A stretch of DNA of 64,000 bases from Haloferax sp. Atlit-12N (GTDB lineage Archaea > Halobacteriota > Halobacteria > Halobacteriales > Haloferacaceae), in NCBI RefSeq assembly GCF_003383095.1, contig NZ_PSYW01000003.1, forward strand, positions 248,001-312,000. Reading direction: 5' to 3'. The first letter of the stretch is position 1; the number at the start of each line of letters is the position of its first letter. Under the pieces are notes generated by a model. The model did no database searches and was not told where the DNA came from. It saw only the letters and a program-made list of their open reading frames with translations. Below, piece by piece: positions 1 through 7,028 of the stretch. Position numbers and translations under genes: made by a program.

Positions 1-39
1 GCCGGAAGTGGCGGCGACCCCCACGACCTCGGGGGAAGC

Positions 40-46
40 GTATTTT
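40..46 (+). promoter_or_regulatory. TATA-like promoter element of the lactonase gene
   Basis: The T-rich element GTATTTTG sits about 28 bases before the ATG at 71. This is the usual spacing for a leaderless haloarchaeal transcript, and it supports that ATG over an upstream in-frame start at 8. Confidence 0.4.
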
Positions 47-70
47 GCGGTCGGTTGCGAACGAACGGCC

Positions 71-931
71 ATGACCGTCACACGAGTGGTCGACACGTCG
101 TGCCGACTCGGCGAGGGACCGGTCTGGCACCCCGACGAAAAGCTGCTGTACTGGGTAGACATCGAAAGCGGACGCCTCCACCGCTACGACCCCGAGACGG
201 GAGCACACGACTGTCCCGTCGAAACATCGGTCATCGCCGGCGTGACGATACAGGACGACGGGTCGCTGCTGGCGTTCATGGACCGCGGCCGCGTCGGGCG
301 CGTCGTCGACGGCGAACTCACAGGAGTGACCGAAATCGTCGACTCACCGACTCGGTTCAACGACGTTATCGCCGACCCCGCGGGGCGGGTGTTCTGCGGG
401 ACGATGCCCTCGGAGTCCGCGGGCGGACGGCTGTTCCGTCTCGACACCGACGGGACGGTGACGACGGTCGAGACCGGCGTCGGAATCCCGAACGGGATGG
501 GCTTCACCCGCGACCGCGAACGGTTCTACTTCACGGAGACGGAGGCACACACCATCTATCGGTACGCCTACGACGAGGAGTCGGGAGCCGTCTCGGACCG
601 CGAGCGGTTCGTCGAATCGCCGGCGACGCCCGGATTGCCGGACGGCATGACGGTCGATTCGGCGGGCAACATCTGGTCGGCCCGCTGGGAAGGCGGCTGT
701 GTGGTCAAGTACGATGCCGACGGAACCGAACTCGACCGGTTCGACGTGCCGACGGAGAAGGTGACGAGCGTCGCGTTCGGCGGATCCGACCTCGATTCGC
801 TCTACGTGACGACCGCCGGCGGCGACCCGGACGGCGGAGCAGGCGACGACGAGGACGCGGGCGCGCTGTTCTGCCTCGACGTGGAAGCGACCGGGCGGCC
901 CGAGTTTCGCTCCGACATTCGGTTGGGCTGA
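71..931 (+). CDS. SMP-30/gluconolaconase-family sugar lactonase
   Basis: Predicted aldonolactonase of 286 residues that hydrolyses a sugar lactone to the free aldonic acid in the cytoplasm. The six-bladed SMP-30 propeller signature is clear. Glu15 (GEGPVW), Asn141 (GIPNGMGF) and Asp191 (LPDGMTVD) match the metal ligands, and Asn97 (RFNDV) matches the substrate-side residue. The gene faces two Gfo/Idh/MocA dehydrogenases that could make its lactone substrate, so it probably does the XacC step of a pentose pathway. The ATG at 71 is preferred over an in-frame start at 8 because the TATA-like element lies between them. Substrate identity (xylono-, arabinono- or another lactone) cannot be read from the sequence. 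Confidence 0.85.
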   Translation: MTVTRVVDTSCRLGEGPVWHPDEKLLYWVDIESGRLHRYDPETGAHDCPVETSVIAGVTIQDDGSLLAFMDRGRVGRVVDGELTGVTEIVDSPTRFNDVIADPAGRVFCGTMPSESAGGRLFRLDTDGTVTTVETGVGIPNGMGFTRDRERFYFTETEAHTIYRYAYDEESGAVSDRERFVESPATPGLPDGMTVDSAGNIWSARWEGGCVVKYDADGTELDRFDVPTEKVTSVAFGGSDLDSLYVTTAGGDPDGGAGDDEDAGALFCLDVEATGRPEFRSDIRLG

Positions 932-958
932 GTCGAAACGGACAGCGGCCGCGGGCCG

Positions 959-1936
959 TCAGTCCAACTCGACCGTGCGCCCGCTGTCGGCGCTCTCGTA
1001 AATCGCGTCGATGGTTCGCATGAGGTCGACGGACTCCTCGCGGTCGATTCGCGGCGTCTCGCCGGTCTCGACGGCGTGGGCGAACGCCTCGACTTCGCTG
1101 CGGTAGTTGTCTATCGGGTCGAACGTCTCCGTAACGACCCGGCCGTCCGTGGCGTAGGTGAGTTCGGCGGACGCCGTCGGTTCGATGTTGAACGCAGTCT
1201 TCGCCTCCAGCCAGCCGTCGGTGGTCTGGACGCGGTAGTACTGCGTCTCGGGCGTGTCGAACGACGATTCGACGCTGGCGGTCGCGCCGGAGTCGTACTC
1301 CAAGACGCCCGACATCCGGGTGTCGACGCCGCAGTCACGGGTGTCGGTCGTGCTCGCGTACACTCGGTCGGGCGTCCCGAGGAAGAGCCGCGCCGCGCTG
1401 ATGGCGTAACAGCCGACGTCCATGACGCTCCCGCCGGCGAGTTCGGGTTCGATGCGGATGTTCTCCGCCCCGTCGGGCAGGCGGAACGAGAAGTTCGAGG
1501 TGACCGAGACGACCTCGCCGAGCTCTGACGCGACGAGTTCTGCGGCCCGCTCGGTTCGCGGGTGGAAGCGGTACATGAACCCCTCCATCAGCGTGACGCC
1601 CGCGTCCTCGCAGTAGTCGAAGACGGCGGCCGTCTCGTCGGCGCTGGCGGTCAGCGGCTTCTCGCAGAGCACGTGCAGGCCGTGGTCGGCGGCCGCCCGG
1701 ACCCAGTCGGCGTGGAGGCTGTTGGGAAGCGGGATGTAGACCGCGTCGAGAGAGTCGTCGGCCAACAGCGCCTCGTAACTGCCGTACGCGGTGGGAATGT
1801 CGACCTCGTCGGCGACTGCGCTCGCCCGTTCCTCGTCGCGGGACGCGATGGCCGCCGCCGTGTGGTCGCTCGCCTGAATCGCCGGAATCACCGATTCGAT
1901 GCCGATACCTGCGGTGCCGAGGATACCAAACTGCAT
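959..1936 (-). CDS. Gfo/Idh/MocA-family sugar dehydrogenase
   Basis: NAD(P)-dependent oxidoreductase of 325 residues, the normal length for glucose-fructose oxidoreductase-like enzymes. The N-terminal Rossmann loop GILGTAGIG is at residues 4-12. The EKP signature that positions the nicotinamide is at 92-94, and the C-terminal substrate-side motif GGSVMDVGCY is at 169-177. It probably oxidises an aldose or deoxy-sugar to the lactone. It converges on the lactonase gene with a 27-base gap and lies downstream of a second, xylose-dehydrogenase-like paralogue on the same strand. It has its own good TATA box at 1959-1968, so it can be transcribed separately. Exact substrate is unknown. Confidence 0.82.
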   Translation of the reverse strand: MQFGILGTAGIGIESVIPAIQASDHTAAAIASRDEERASAVADEVDIPTAYGSYEALLADDSLDAVYIPLPNSLHADWVRAAADHGLHVLCEKPLTASADETAAVFDYCEDAGVTLMEGFMYRFHPRTERAAELVASELGEVVSVTSNFSFRLPDGAENIRIEPELAGGSVMDVGCYAISAARLFLGTPDRVYASTTDTRDCGVDTRMSGVLEYDSGATASVESSFDTPETQYYRVQTTDGWLEAKTAFNIEPTASAELTYATDGRVVTETFDPIDNYRSEVEAFAHAVETGETPRIDREESVDLMRTIDAIYESADSGRTVELD

Positions 1937-1958
1937 GCGGAGAGGTGCGGCGACCCCG

Positions 1959-1968
1959 ATAATAAAAC
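1959..1968 (-). promoter_or_regulatory. TATA box for the dehydrogenase at 959-1936
   Basis: On the minus strand the element reads GTTTTATTAT, centred about 27 bases before the ATG at 1936. It lies in a short AT-rich spacer between two co-directional genes and implies a leaderless transcript. Confidence 0.55.
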
Positions 1969-1996
1969 TCCGGGCGAAAACGCGTCGAATCGGGGC

Positions 1997-3127
1997 TTAC
2001 GCCTCGTCGGAGGCGGAGGCGGAGTCGGAGTCGACGTCAGCGTTGACGGCGACGTCGGTGCCGCGCTCCGCCGCGGCGTAAATCGCGTCCATCGCGCGCA
2101 TGTCCACGAGGGCGTGGTCGCCGTCGGGTTCGAGGTCGGTCTCCGTCAGGAGGCGGGACGCGAAGTAGTCGAACTCCTCGGTCATCTGGTTCACCTGCTC
2201 GAAGTCGTAGTCGGCGGATTGAGTGCCCCACGACAGCCGGAAGCCGCGTTGCTGGCGGTTGTAGAACGCGGGCTCGATTTCGAGTTCCCCCTCGGTGCCG
2301 GTCACCCGGAGGTGGCTCGACTGGTAGGCAGACTGGCTGGCGGTGCAGACCGCGAGCGTGCCGTCGTCGAAGTCGACGCCGAAGCTGACGTGTTCGTCGC
2401 CGACGGCCTCGAACGCCTCGTCGTCGACGCGGGCGCGCGCCCTGACGCGAACGGGGTCGGCGTCGAGGACGAACCGGGCGGTGTTCAGCGGGTAGAGCCC
2501 GATGTCCATGACGGTCGCGCCGCCGGAGAGTTCGGGGTCGAGTCGCCACTGGTCGGGGTTGGGGACGACCTCGTCGAGCAGGCGCTGGGACATGTGGCCG
2601 TGGACGAACACCGGGTCGCCGATGACGCCTGCCTCGACGAGTTCGCGGGCGCGCCGGACGGCCGGCTCGGTCTGCATCCGATAGGCGACCATCAGGGGCA
2701 CGTCCGCGCGGTCGCAGGCGGCGACGAGCTTCTCGGCCCGCTCGACCGACGCTTCGAGCGGTTTCTCGCAGAGGACCGCCTTCCCCAACTCGGCGGCGGT
2801 CTCGACGTACGGGAGATGTAGCCCGTTCGGCGTGACGACGTACACCGCGTCGTAGGCGTCGGCGGCGACGCCCTCGTGGAACTCGTCGTAGGTGAGTCCG
2901 TGCGTTATCGACTCGGCCAACTCCCTCGCGCCCTCGGCTTTCTCCTTCGAGCTACTGACGACGACCGTCGTCTCGCAGAACTCGGACTCCTCGACCGCGG
3001 GAATCGCCTCGTCGCGGGTCCACCAGCCGAGGCCGATCATGGCGAGCCTGACGGTGCCCGTCACGTCGTCGCCCTGCCAGTCGCGGCGCGTGAACTCGTT
3101 TGTGATGTCGGTGGGTGTAGAGGTCAT
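1997..3127 (-). CDS. xacA: Xylose/arabinose dehydrogenase-like Gfo/Idh/MocA enzyme
   Basis: Predicted NADP-dependent aldose 1-dehydrogenase of 376 residues. It begins with a short acidic arm (TRRDWQGDD), then the Rossmann motif IGLGWW at 31-36, EKP at 121-123 and [15 protein letters not shown] at 202-216 with Asp208 and Tyr212. The sequence closely follows H. volcanii xylose dehydrogenase as I remember it, including the RRDWQ, GWW and VYVVTPN stretches. It overlaps the upstream FAH-family gene by 4 bases (ATGA), so the two are translationally coupled. The C-terminus carries an extra run of Asp, Ser and Glu. The symbol is by resemblance; L-arabinose or another aldose is equally possible. Confidence 0.82.
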   Translation of the reverse strand: MTSTPTDITNEFTRRDWQGDDVTGTVRLAMIGLGWWTRDEAIPAVEESEFCETTVVVSSSKEKAEGARELAESITHGLTYDEFHEGVAADAYDAVYVVTPNGLHLPYVETAAELGKAVLCEKPLEASVERAEKLVAACDRADVPLMVAYRMQTEPAVRRARELVEAGVIGDPVFVHGHMSQRLLDEVVPNPDQWRLDPELSGGATVMDIGLYPLNTARFVLDADPVRVRARARVDDEAFEAVGDEHVSFGVDFDDGTLAVCTASQSAYQSSHLRVTGTEGELEIEPAFYNRQQRGFRLSWGTQSADYDFEQVNQMTEEFDYFASRLLTETDLEPDGDHALVDMRAMDAIYAAAERGTDVAVNADVDSDSASASDEA

Positions 3128-3993
3128 ACGGTGGTGACGCCGTTCGAGAGGGTGCCGATGCCCTCGACGGTGATGTCGACGCGGTCGCCTTCTTGGAGGT
3201 CGAACGGCTGTTCGGGGACGAGCGAAGTGCCCGTGAGGATGACCGCAAGTTCGGGAACCGTGTTGTGGCGCGTGAAGTACGAGACGAGCTCCTCACAGCT
3301 ACGGACCATCTCGCTGGTGTTTGTGGCGTCGTCGTAGACGACCTCGCCGTCGCGTTCGATGGTCATGCTCATCTCTAACTCGTGGGGGTCGTCGATGTCT
3401 TCCGGCGTGACCACGCACGGGCCGAGCGAGCAACAACGGTCGTACACTTTCGCCTGTGGCAGATACAGCGGGTTTTCGCCCTCTATCGACCGACTGCTCA
3501 CGTCGTTGCCAACAGTATACCCGACGATTTCGCCGCGCCGCAGGACGATACCGAGTTCCGGTTCGGGAACGTCCCACTCGGAATCGTCTCTGACGCCAAT
3601 AGCATCGCCGGGTTCGACCGTTCGAGAGGGCGTGGCCTTGAAGAAGATTTCCGGTCGGTCGGCGTCGTAGACATCGTAGTACATGTCCGGCATGGAACTC
3701 TCTTCCTCGCGCGCCTGCTCGCTGATTTGGTAGGTGACGCCCGCCGCCCAGACTTCCTCGGCGTCGACCGGGACGGTCGCGTGCTCGTCGACGAACGCCT
3801 CGTCGACTACCTCGGCGGCTTCTGTGAGTTCGGCGGCGAGTCTATCGATTGGTATTCGGGCGATACCGGCCACGCGAGCCAAGTCCCCAAAGGTCCGGAG
3901 ATCCTCGTCGGCGCTCGTGAGGTCGTACGTCGTGGAGTCGCGAGTTGCCGTGAGGCGGCGCTCTCCCGACACCTCTAGCTGGTGGTACTGCAT
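3124..3993 (-). CDS. xacE: FAH-family 2-keto-3-deoxy-pentonate dehydratase
   Basis: Protein of 289 residues in the fumarylacetoacetate hydrolase superfamily. The metal site is visible as Glu144 and Glu146 (PEPELG) and Asp164 (GNDVSSR), with Lys182 in QAKVYD. The segment [15 protein letters not shown] followed by PEIFFKAT is typical of the dehydratase branch acting on 2-keto-3-deoxy-xylonate/arabinonate to give 2-oxoglutarate semialdehyde. It is less like the diketo-acid hydrolase branch of rhamnose degradation, which remains the main alternative. It is the first gene of an operon with the dehydrogenase at 1997-3127, and a TATA box lies about 29 bases before its ATG. Confidence 0.8.
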   Translation of the reverse strand: MQYHQLEVSGERRLTATRDSTTYDLTSADEDLRTFGDLARVAGIARIPIDRLAAELTEAAEVVDEAFVDEHATVPVDAEEVWAAGVTYQISEQAREEESSMPDMYYDVYDADRPEIFFKATPSRTVEPGDAIGVRDDSEWDVPEPELGIVLRRGEIVGYTVGNDVSSRSIEGENPLYLPQAKVYDRCCSLGPCVVTPEDIDDPHELEMSMTIERDGEVVYDDATNTSEMVRSCEELVSYFTRHNTVPELAVILTGTSLVPEQPFDLQEGDRVDITVEGIGTLSNGVTTV

Positions 3994-4018
3994 TCAGTAT
4001 GCTCATTGCCATCGATTG

Positions 4019-4026
4019 TTATAAAA
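4019..4026 (-). promoter_or_regulatory. TATA box of the FAH-dehydrogenase operon
   Basis: On the minus strand the element reads TTTTATAA, centred about 29 bases before the ATG at 3993. Spacing fits a leaderless transcript. The three palindromes listed below lie 170-590 bases upstream. Confidence 0.6.
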
Positions 4027-4192
4027 GTACGTCCCGACCTGGACGCCAACTGGCGAGAACGGCGCGGAATCGCGGGACGAGAGCGAGTTCGAGAAGAGAT
4101 AGTATCCGAGCGATAGGGAGCCGACCGCCGGCCGGCGGCCGTGACGTGACCACCGAGGGCTCGGAACCGTCGTGCTGGCATCCGACAGAGGC

Positions 4193-4209
4193 GTTCTTTA
4201 TGTCAGAAC
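4193..4209. promoter_or_regulatory. Palindromic operator-like site 1 (GTTCT-N7-AGAAC)
   Basis: The sequence is GTTCTTTATGTCAGAAC, with perfect 5-base arms around 7 bases. It is one of three copies in the gene-free gap between the FAH operon and the SDR gene. Confidence 0.5.
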
Positions 4210-4389
4210 ACGTGCGCAGAGAGACGGAACGTTCGGCGTTCACGATTTCAGCCGTTTCGGACGTGTTCCCACGGGCCTGCTGGCCCCCCGAAGAGATACG
4301 TCTGCCAGAGACAGGAGAGATAGTTCCTCTTTGCGTGCGTATCGTTGACATTCATCTCATCTTCGGCCTGGGCTCGACCGAATCTGAAA

Positions 4390-4406
4390 GTTCTCTATTA
4401 CAGAAC
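4390..4406. promoter_or_regulatory. Palindromic operator-like site 2 (GTTCT-N7-AGAAC)
   Basis: The sequence is GTTCTCTATTACAGAAC. The two halves match at 7 of 8 positions around a central T. It lies 197 bases from site 1. Confidence 0.55.
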
Positions 4407-4592
4407 GATAGGGTGTCGATATCGAACGGGAACGTGCGCAACTCAAGCGCTTGACGCTGGGTGGTCGCGGTCGGGATTACACAGGTACGCTTGTAATCTA
4501 GAAAGGCGGACGCCGGCGAAAGCGACCGGACTAGACGAGCGTCGAGGGGAGTCGTGACGCGAGACCGAGTGTGATTCCGCGCCTCAGCACCC

Positions 4593-4609
4593 GTTCTCCA
4601 TTACAGAAC
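4593..4609. promoter_or_regulatory. Palindromic operator-like site 3 (GTTCT-N7-AGAAC)
   Basis: The sequence is GTTCTCCATTACAGAAC, identical to site 2 at 16 of 17 positions and 203 bases from it. A shorter GTTC-N4-GAAC element follows at 4667-4678. Confidence 0.55.
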
Positions 4610-4731
4610 GCCTATCTGGTCACCCTTCGGAACCGGCGGTGACCGCGCATCGAAGCCAGCACGGGTGTTCCAGAGAACCCTCTCGGCCGGCGATGGGATG
4701 ACGACGCGCGAGGAAGATACGGAGGTGCGCG

Positions 4732-5505
4732 TCAGAAGGCGCTGTCCGCGAACCCGCCGTCGACGGTGATGACCTCACCCGTCACGAAGGAAGACGCGTC
4801 GCTCGCGAGGAAGACCGCCGCGCCGACGATTTCCTCTCGCTCCGCGACCCGACCGAGCGGCGTTCGCTCGTCGATTCGCTCGCGCTTTTCGGTCCCCTCG
4901 GCGTAGGTGTCGGCGTTCTGCGGGGTGATGACGAAGCCCGGCGCGATGGCGTTGACCCGTATCTCGGGTGCGAGTTCCTTCGCGGACGCGCGGGTGAACG
5001 CCTCGACACCGCCCTTCGCCGCCGAGTAGGCGGGGAGGTTCGCCATCGAGAGGCGCGCGGCCAGCGAGGAGATGTTGATAATCGACCCGCCGTCGGCGAC
5101 AGCCGGGGCAAGTTCCTGCGTCACCCGGCGGACGCCCCCGAGCGCGATGTCGGTGACGTGGTCCCACGCGTCATCGTCGATATCACGGACCGTCTTGCGG
5201 GAAATCGCACCCTGCGAGGCGACGACCACGTCGATACCGCCGAACTCCTCGACTGCGCGCTCGCGGACGCGTTCGAGCGAGGCCGGGTCGGTCACGTCGC
5301 ACGTCTCCCGAACCGCGTTCGCGCCCAACTCCTCGATGGCGTCGGCCGTCTCGTCGACCGCCGACTGGCGTCGGCTGGTTGCGAGTACGTCCGCACCCTC
5401 GCTCGCGAATCCGAGAGCGATTGCCTGTCCGATGCCACTTGTCCCGCCGACGACGACTACGCGCTTGTCGCTGACGGAGACTGGCGTGTGCTCGTATGCG
5501 ACCAT
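4732..5505 (-). CDS. Short-chain dehydrogenase/reductase (SDR)
   Basis: Classical SDR of 257 residues. The cofactor loop GGTSGIG is at 20-26, the NISS motif with Ser146/Ser147 follows, and the catalytic pair Tyr160 and Lys164 lies in YSAAK. The C-terminus has the usual TGEVITVDGG end. The start at 5505 (MVAYEH) is chosen because an in-frame upstream Met would run into the divergent alcohol dehydrogenase promoter. The place in the sugar cluster suggests a sugar or keto-sugar-acid dehydrogenase, comparable to XacB-type L-arabinose dehydrogenase or gluconate 5-dehydrogenase. The substrate cannot be assigned. Confidence 0.82.
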   Translation of the reverse strand: MVAYEHTPVSVSDKRVVVVGGTSGIGQAIALGFASEGADVLATSRRQSAVDETADAIEELGANAVRETCDVTDPASLERVRERAVEEFGGIDVVVASQGAISRKTVRDIDDDAWDHVTDIALGGVRRVTQELAPAVADGGSIINISSLAARLSMANLPAYSAAKGGVEAFTRASAKELAPEIRVNAIAPGFVITPQNADTYAEGTEKRERIDERTPLGRVAEREEIVGAAVFLASDASSFVTGEVITVDGGFADSAF

Positions 5506-5569
5506 GGTTCCAGTCCGCACGGTGCCGACATGATAGTTGCGGAACGCGCGATGGGAGTGCCGCATGCAA

Positions 5570-5581
5570 TACGTTTTTACG
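5570..5581 (+). promoter_or_regulatory. TATA-like element of the alcohol dehydrogenase gene
   Basis: The element ATACGTTTTTAC ends about 23 bases before the ATG at 5604. It lies in the 98-base divergent spacer shared with the SDR gene. Confidence 0.35.
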
Positions 5582-5603
5582 GACCCGTGCCACATGTGGT
5601 CTC

Positions 5604-6644
5604 ATGCGAGGACTTGCCAAAGTGGAGCGTAGCTCCGGCGCTATGGAGTTCGTCGAGCGACAGAAACCGGAGCCGGGCACGGGAGAAGTGCTCGTAGAGG
5701 TCGACTACGCCGGCCTCTGCGGGAGTGACGCGGGCATCTACGAGTTCGAATCCGCCTTCGAGCGGATGGAGCTCCCGACCGTCATCGGCCACGAGTACGC
5801 CGGGCGCGTGGTCGAAGTCGGCGACGGCGTGACTGAGTTCGGCGTCGGCGACCGCGTGGTCGAGCGTCCGATTCGGGGCTGCGGCGAGTGTTATCAGTGT
5901 CGCATCGGCGAGGAGAACGTCTGCCAGGACGCGGTCATCACCGGCGTCGACCACGACGGCGCTTACGAGCGGTTCATCGCCGTCCCGGAGCGCGCCCTGC
6001 ACCCGATTCCGGACGACGTGGAACAACGACACGCCGCGGTCGCGGAGCCGACGAGCATCGCCGCGCGCGCCGTCATCGAGAACTCTCGGGTCGGCGCGGG
6101 CGACCGCGTGCTGGTCGAAGGACCCGGACCCATCGGTCTGCTCACGGCCCAAGTCGCGGCCGCACAGGGCGGCACCGTCGTCGTCTCCGGCGTGGGACAG
6201 GACGCCGACTATCGGCTCCCACTCGCGGAGGAACTCGGCTTCGAGACCGTCAACGTCGCCGACGACGACACCGAGGCGCGCCGCGAGCGACACACCGGCG
6301 GCGTCGGCTACGACGTGGTGTTCGACACGACCGGCCACCCCTCGGGGCTCACGACGGCCGTCGACGAGGTCCGTAAGGGCGGTCAAATCGTCCTCGTCGG
6401 GCAGACCGGCGAGACCTCGATGCCCTACTCCCCACTCGTCCGGGCCGAAATCGACCTGCAATGTTCGTACGCCTCGATGTACGAGGACTTCGAGCGCTCC
6501 TTCCGCCTGATTCGCGACGGCGACGTGGACTGCGAGACGTTCGTCGACACCCGGTTTTCGCTGCTCGAAGCCGACGAGGCTTTCGAGACGTTCATCGAAG
6601 GCGGGACGTGCAAGCCAGTGTTCGACGTCTCTGAGTTGGCGTAA
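5604..6644 (+). CDS. Zinc-dependent medium-chain polyol/alcohol dehydrogenase
   Basis: MDR-superfamily enzyme of 346 residues, like sorbitol or threonine 3-dehydrogenase. Catalytic zinc residues are Cys39 (GLCGSD) and His63-Glu64 (GHEYAG). The four structural zinc cysteines are 93, 96, 99 and 107 in the CGECYQCRIGEENVC segment. The nucleotide-binding GPGPIGLLTAQ loop lies near residue 175. The ATG at 5604 fits the TATA-like element just upstream. It is divergent from the SDR gene, and both probably serve the same sugar or polyol pathway. The aldonate dehydratase and semialdehyde dehydrogenase needed to finish a Xac-type pathway are not in the window. Confidence 0.82.
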   Translation: MRGLAKVERSSGAMEFVERQKPEPGTGEVLVEVDYAGLCGSDAGIYEFESAFERMELPTVIGHEYAGRVVEVGDGVTEFGVGDRVVERPIRGCGECYQCRIGEENVCQDAVITGVDHDGAYERFIAVPERALHPIPDDVEQRHAAVAEPTSIAARAVIENSRVGAGDRVLVEGPGPIGLLTAQVAAAQGGTVVVSGVGQDADYRLPLAEELGFETVNVADDDTEARRERHTGGVGYDVVFDTTGHPSGLTTAVDEVRKGGQIVLVGQTGETSMPYSPLVRAEIDLQCSYASMYEDFERSFRLIRDGDVDCETFVDTRFSLLEADEAFETFIEGGTCKPVFDVSELA

Positions 6645-6672
6645 GGGAAGTTTCGGTCGATAGCAGTTCAAA

Positions 6673-6897
6673 TCAGAGATAGAAATCCAAATACACTACA
6701 ATATTATATTCGGTCGAAGACGGCAATTCACACATTAAGATACTCATATAGTACACATTTCTCGATTTTAACCATTCACAGTAAATGTCCAATACTCTTT
6801 TCTGATTTTCTTGGACAAATATATCATATTCGGGTTCTAAAATTTCATAACACACCATCTTTGAGAATATGAGTCCAATAATTTTAAAACTGCTCAA
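6673..6897 (-). CDS. Small AT-rich gene of unknown function, TTG start with strong ribosome site
   Basis: Possible 74-residue protein in a patch far more AT-rich than its surroundings. The start is a TTG at 6897 with GGAGG at 6904-6908, six bases upstream, and TATAGAAT-like DNA further up. Such a strong Shine-Dalgarno site is unusual among these mostly leaderless genes. The product is rich in Ile, Tyr, Leu and Phe and lacks the acidic bias of halophile proteins, so it may come from a virus, plasmid or other transferred DNA. No family is recognised. It lies between the convergent ends of the alcohol dehydrogenase and the peptide ABC operon. Confidence 0.35.
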   Translation of the reverse strand: MSSFKIIGLIFSKMVCYEILEPEYDIFVQENQKRVLDIYCEWLKSRNVYYMSILMCELPSSTEYNIVVYLDFYL

Positions 6898-6910
6898 ATA
6901 TTTCCTCCGG

Positions 6911-6927
6911 TAGAATTTTCTATTCTA
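6911..6927. promoter_or_regulatory. AT-rich inverted repeat upstream of the small gene
   Basis: TAGAAT and ATTCTA arms flank TTTCT. The repeat sits just upstream of the ribosome site of the AT-rich gene, overlaps its likely promoter, and could be an operator or a hairpin. Confidence 0.3.
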
Positions 6928-7028
6928 TACAATACTAATGCGCCGGTTCGAACCTCAGACCCGAATCGGGACGCGGCGCTACCGGGAGGTCGCCAAAGAG
7001 ACGAAGCGAGCGGAATCGAAGGAGGGCG

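Larger units (their letters stand above)
3994..4731. other. Gene-poor regulatory gap in the sugar cluster
   Basis: No convincing gene is seen in these 738 bases. Open frames here are Arg/Ser-rich and have no recognisable motif. The stretch holds the TATA box of the FAH operon and three copies of the GTTCT-N7-AGAAC palindrome. It could be an extended control region or the site of a lost regulator gene. Confidence 0.5.

Noticed and set aside
3999-4454. 151-residue plus-strand frame in the palindrome gap
   Set aside because: Arg/Ser-rich composition, no motif, and it starts inside the FAH promoter.
6947-6960. GGTTCGAACC, another T-loop-like sequence
   Set aside because: It is a chance match with no cloverleaf around it.
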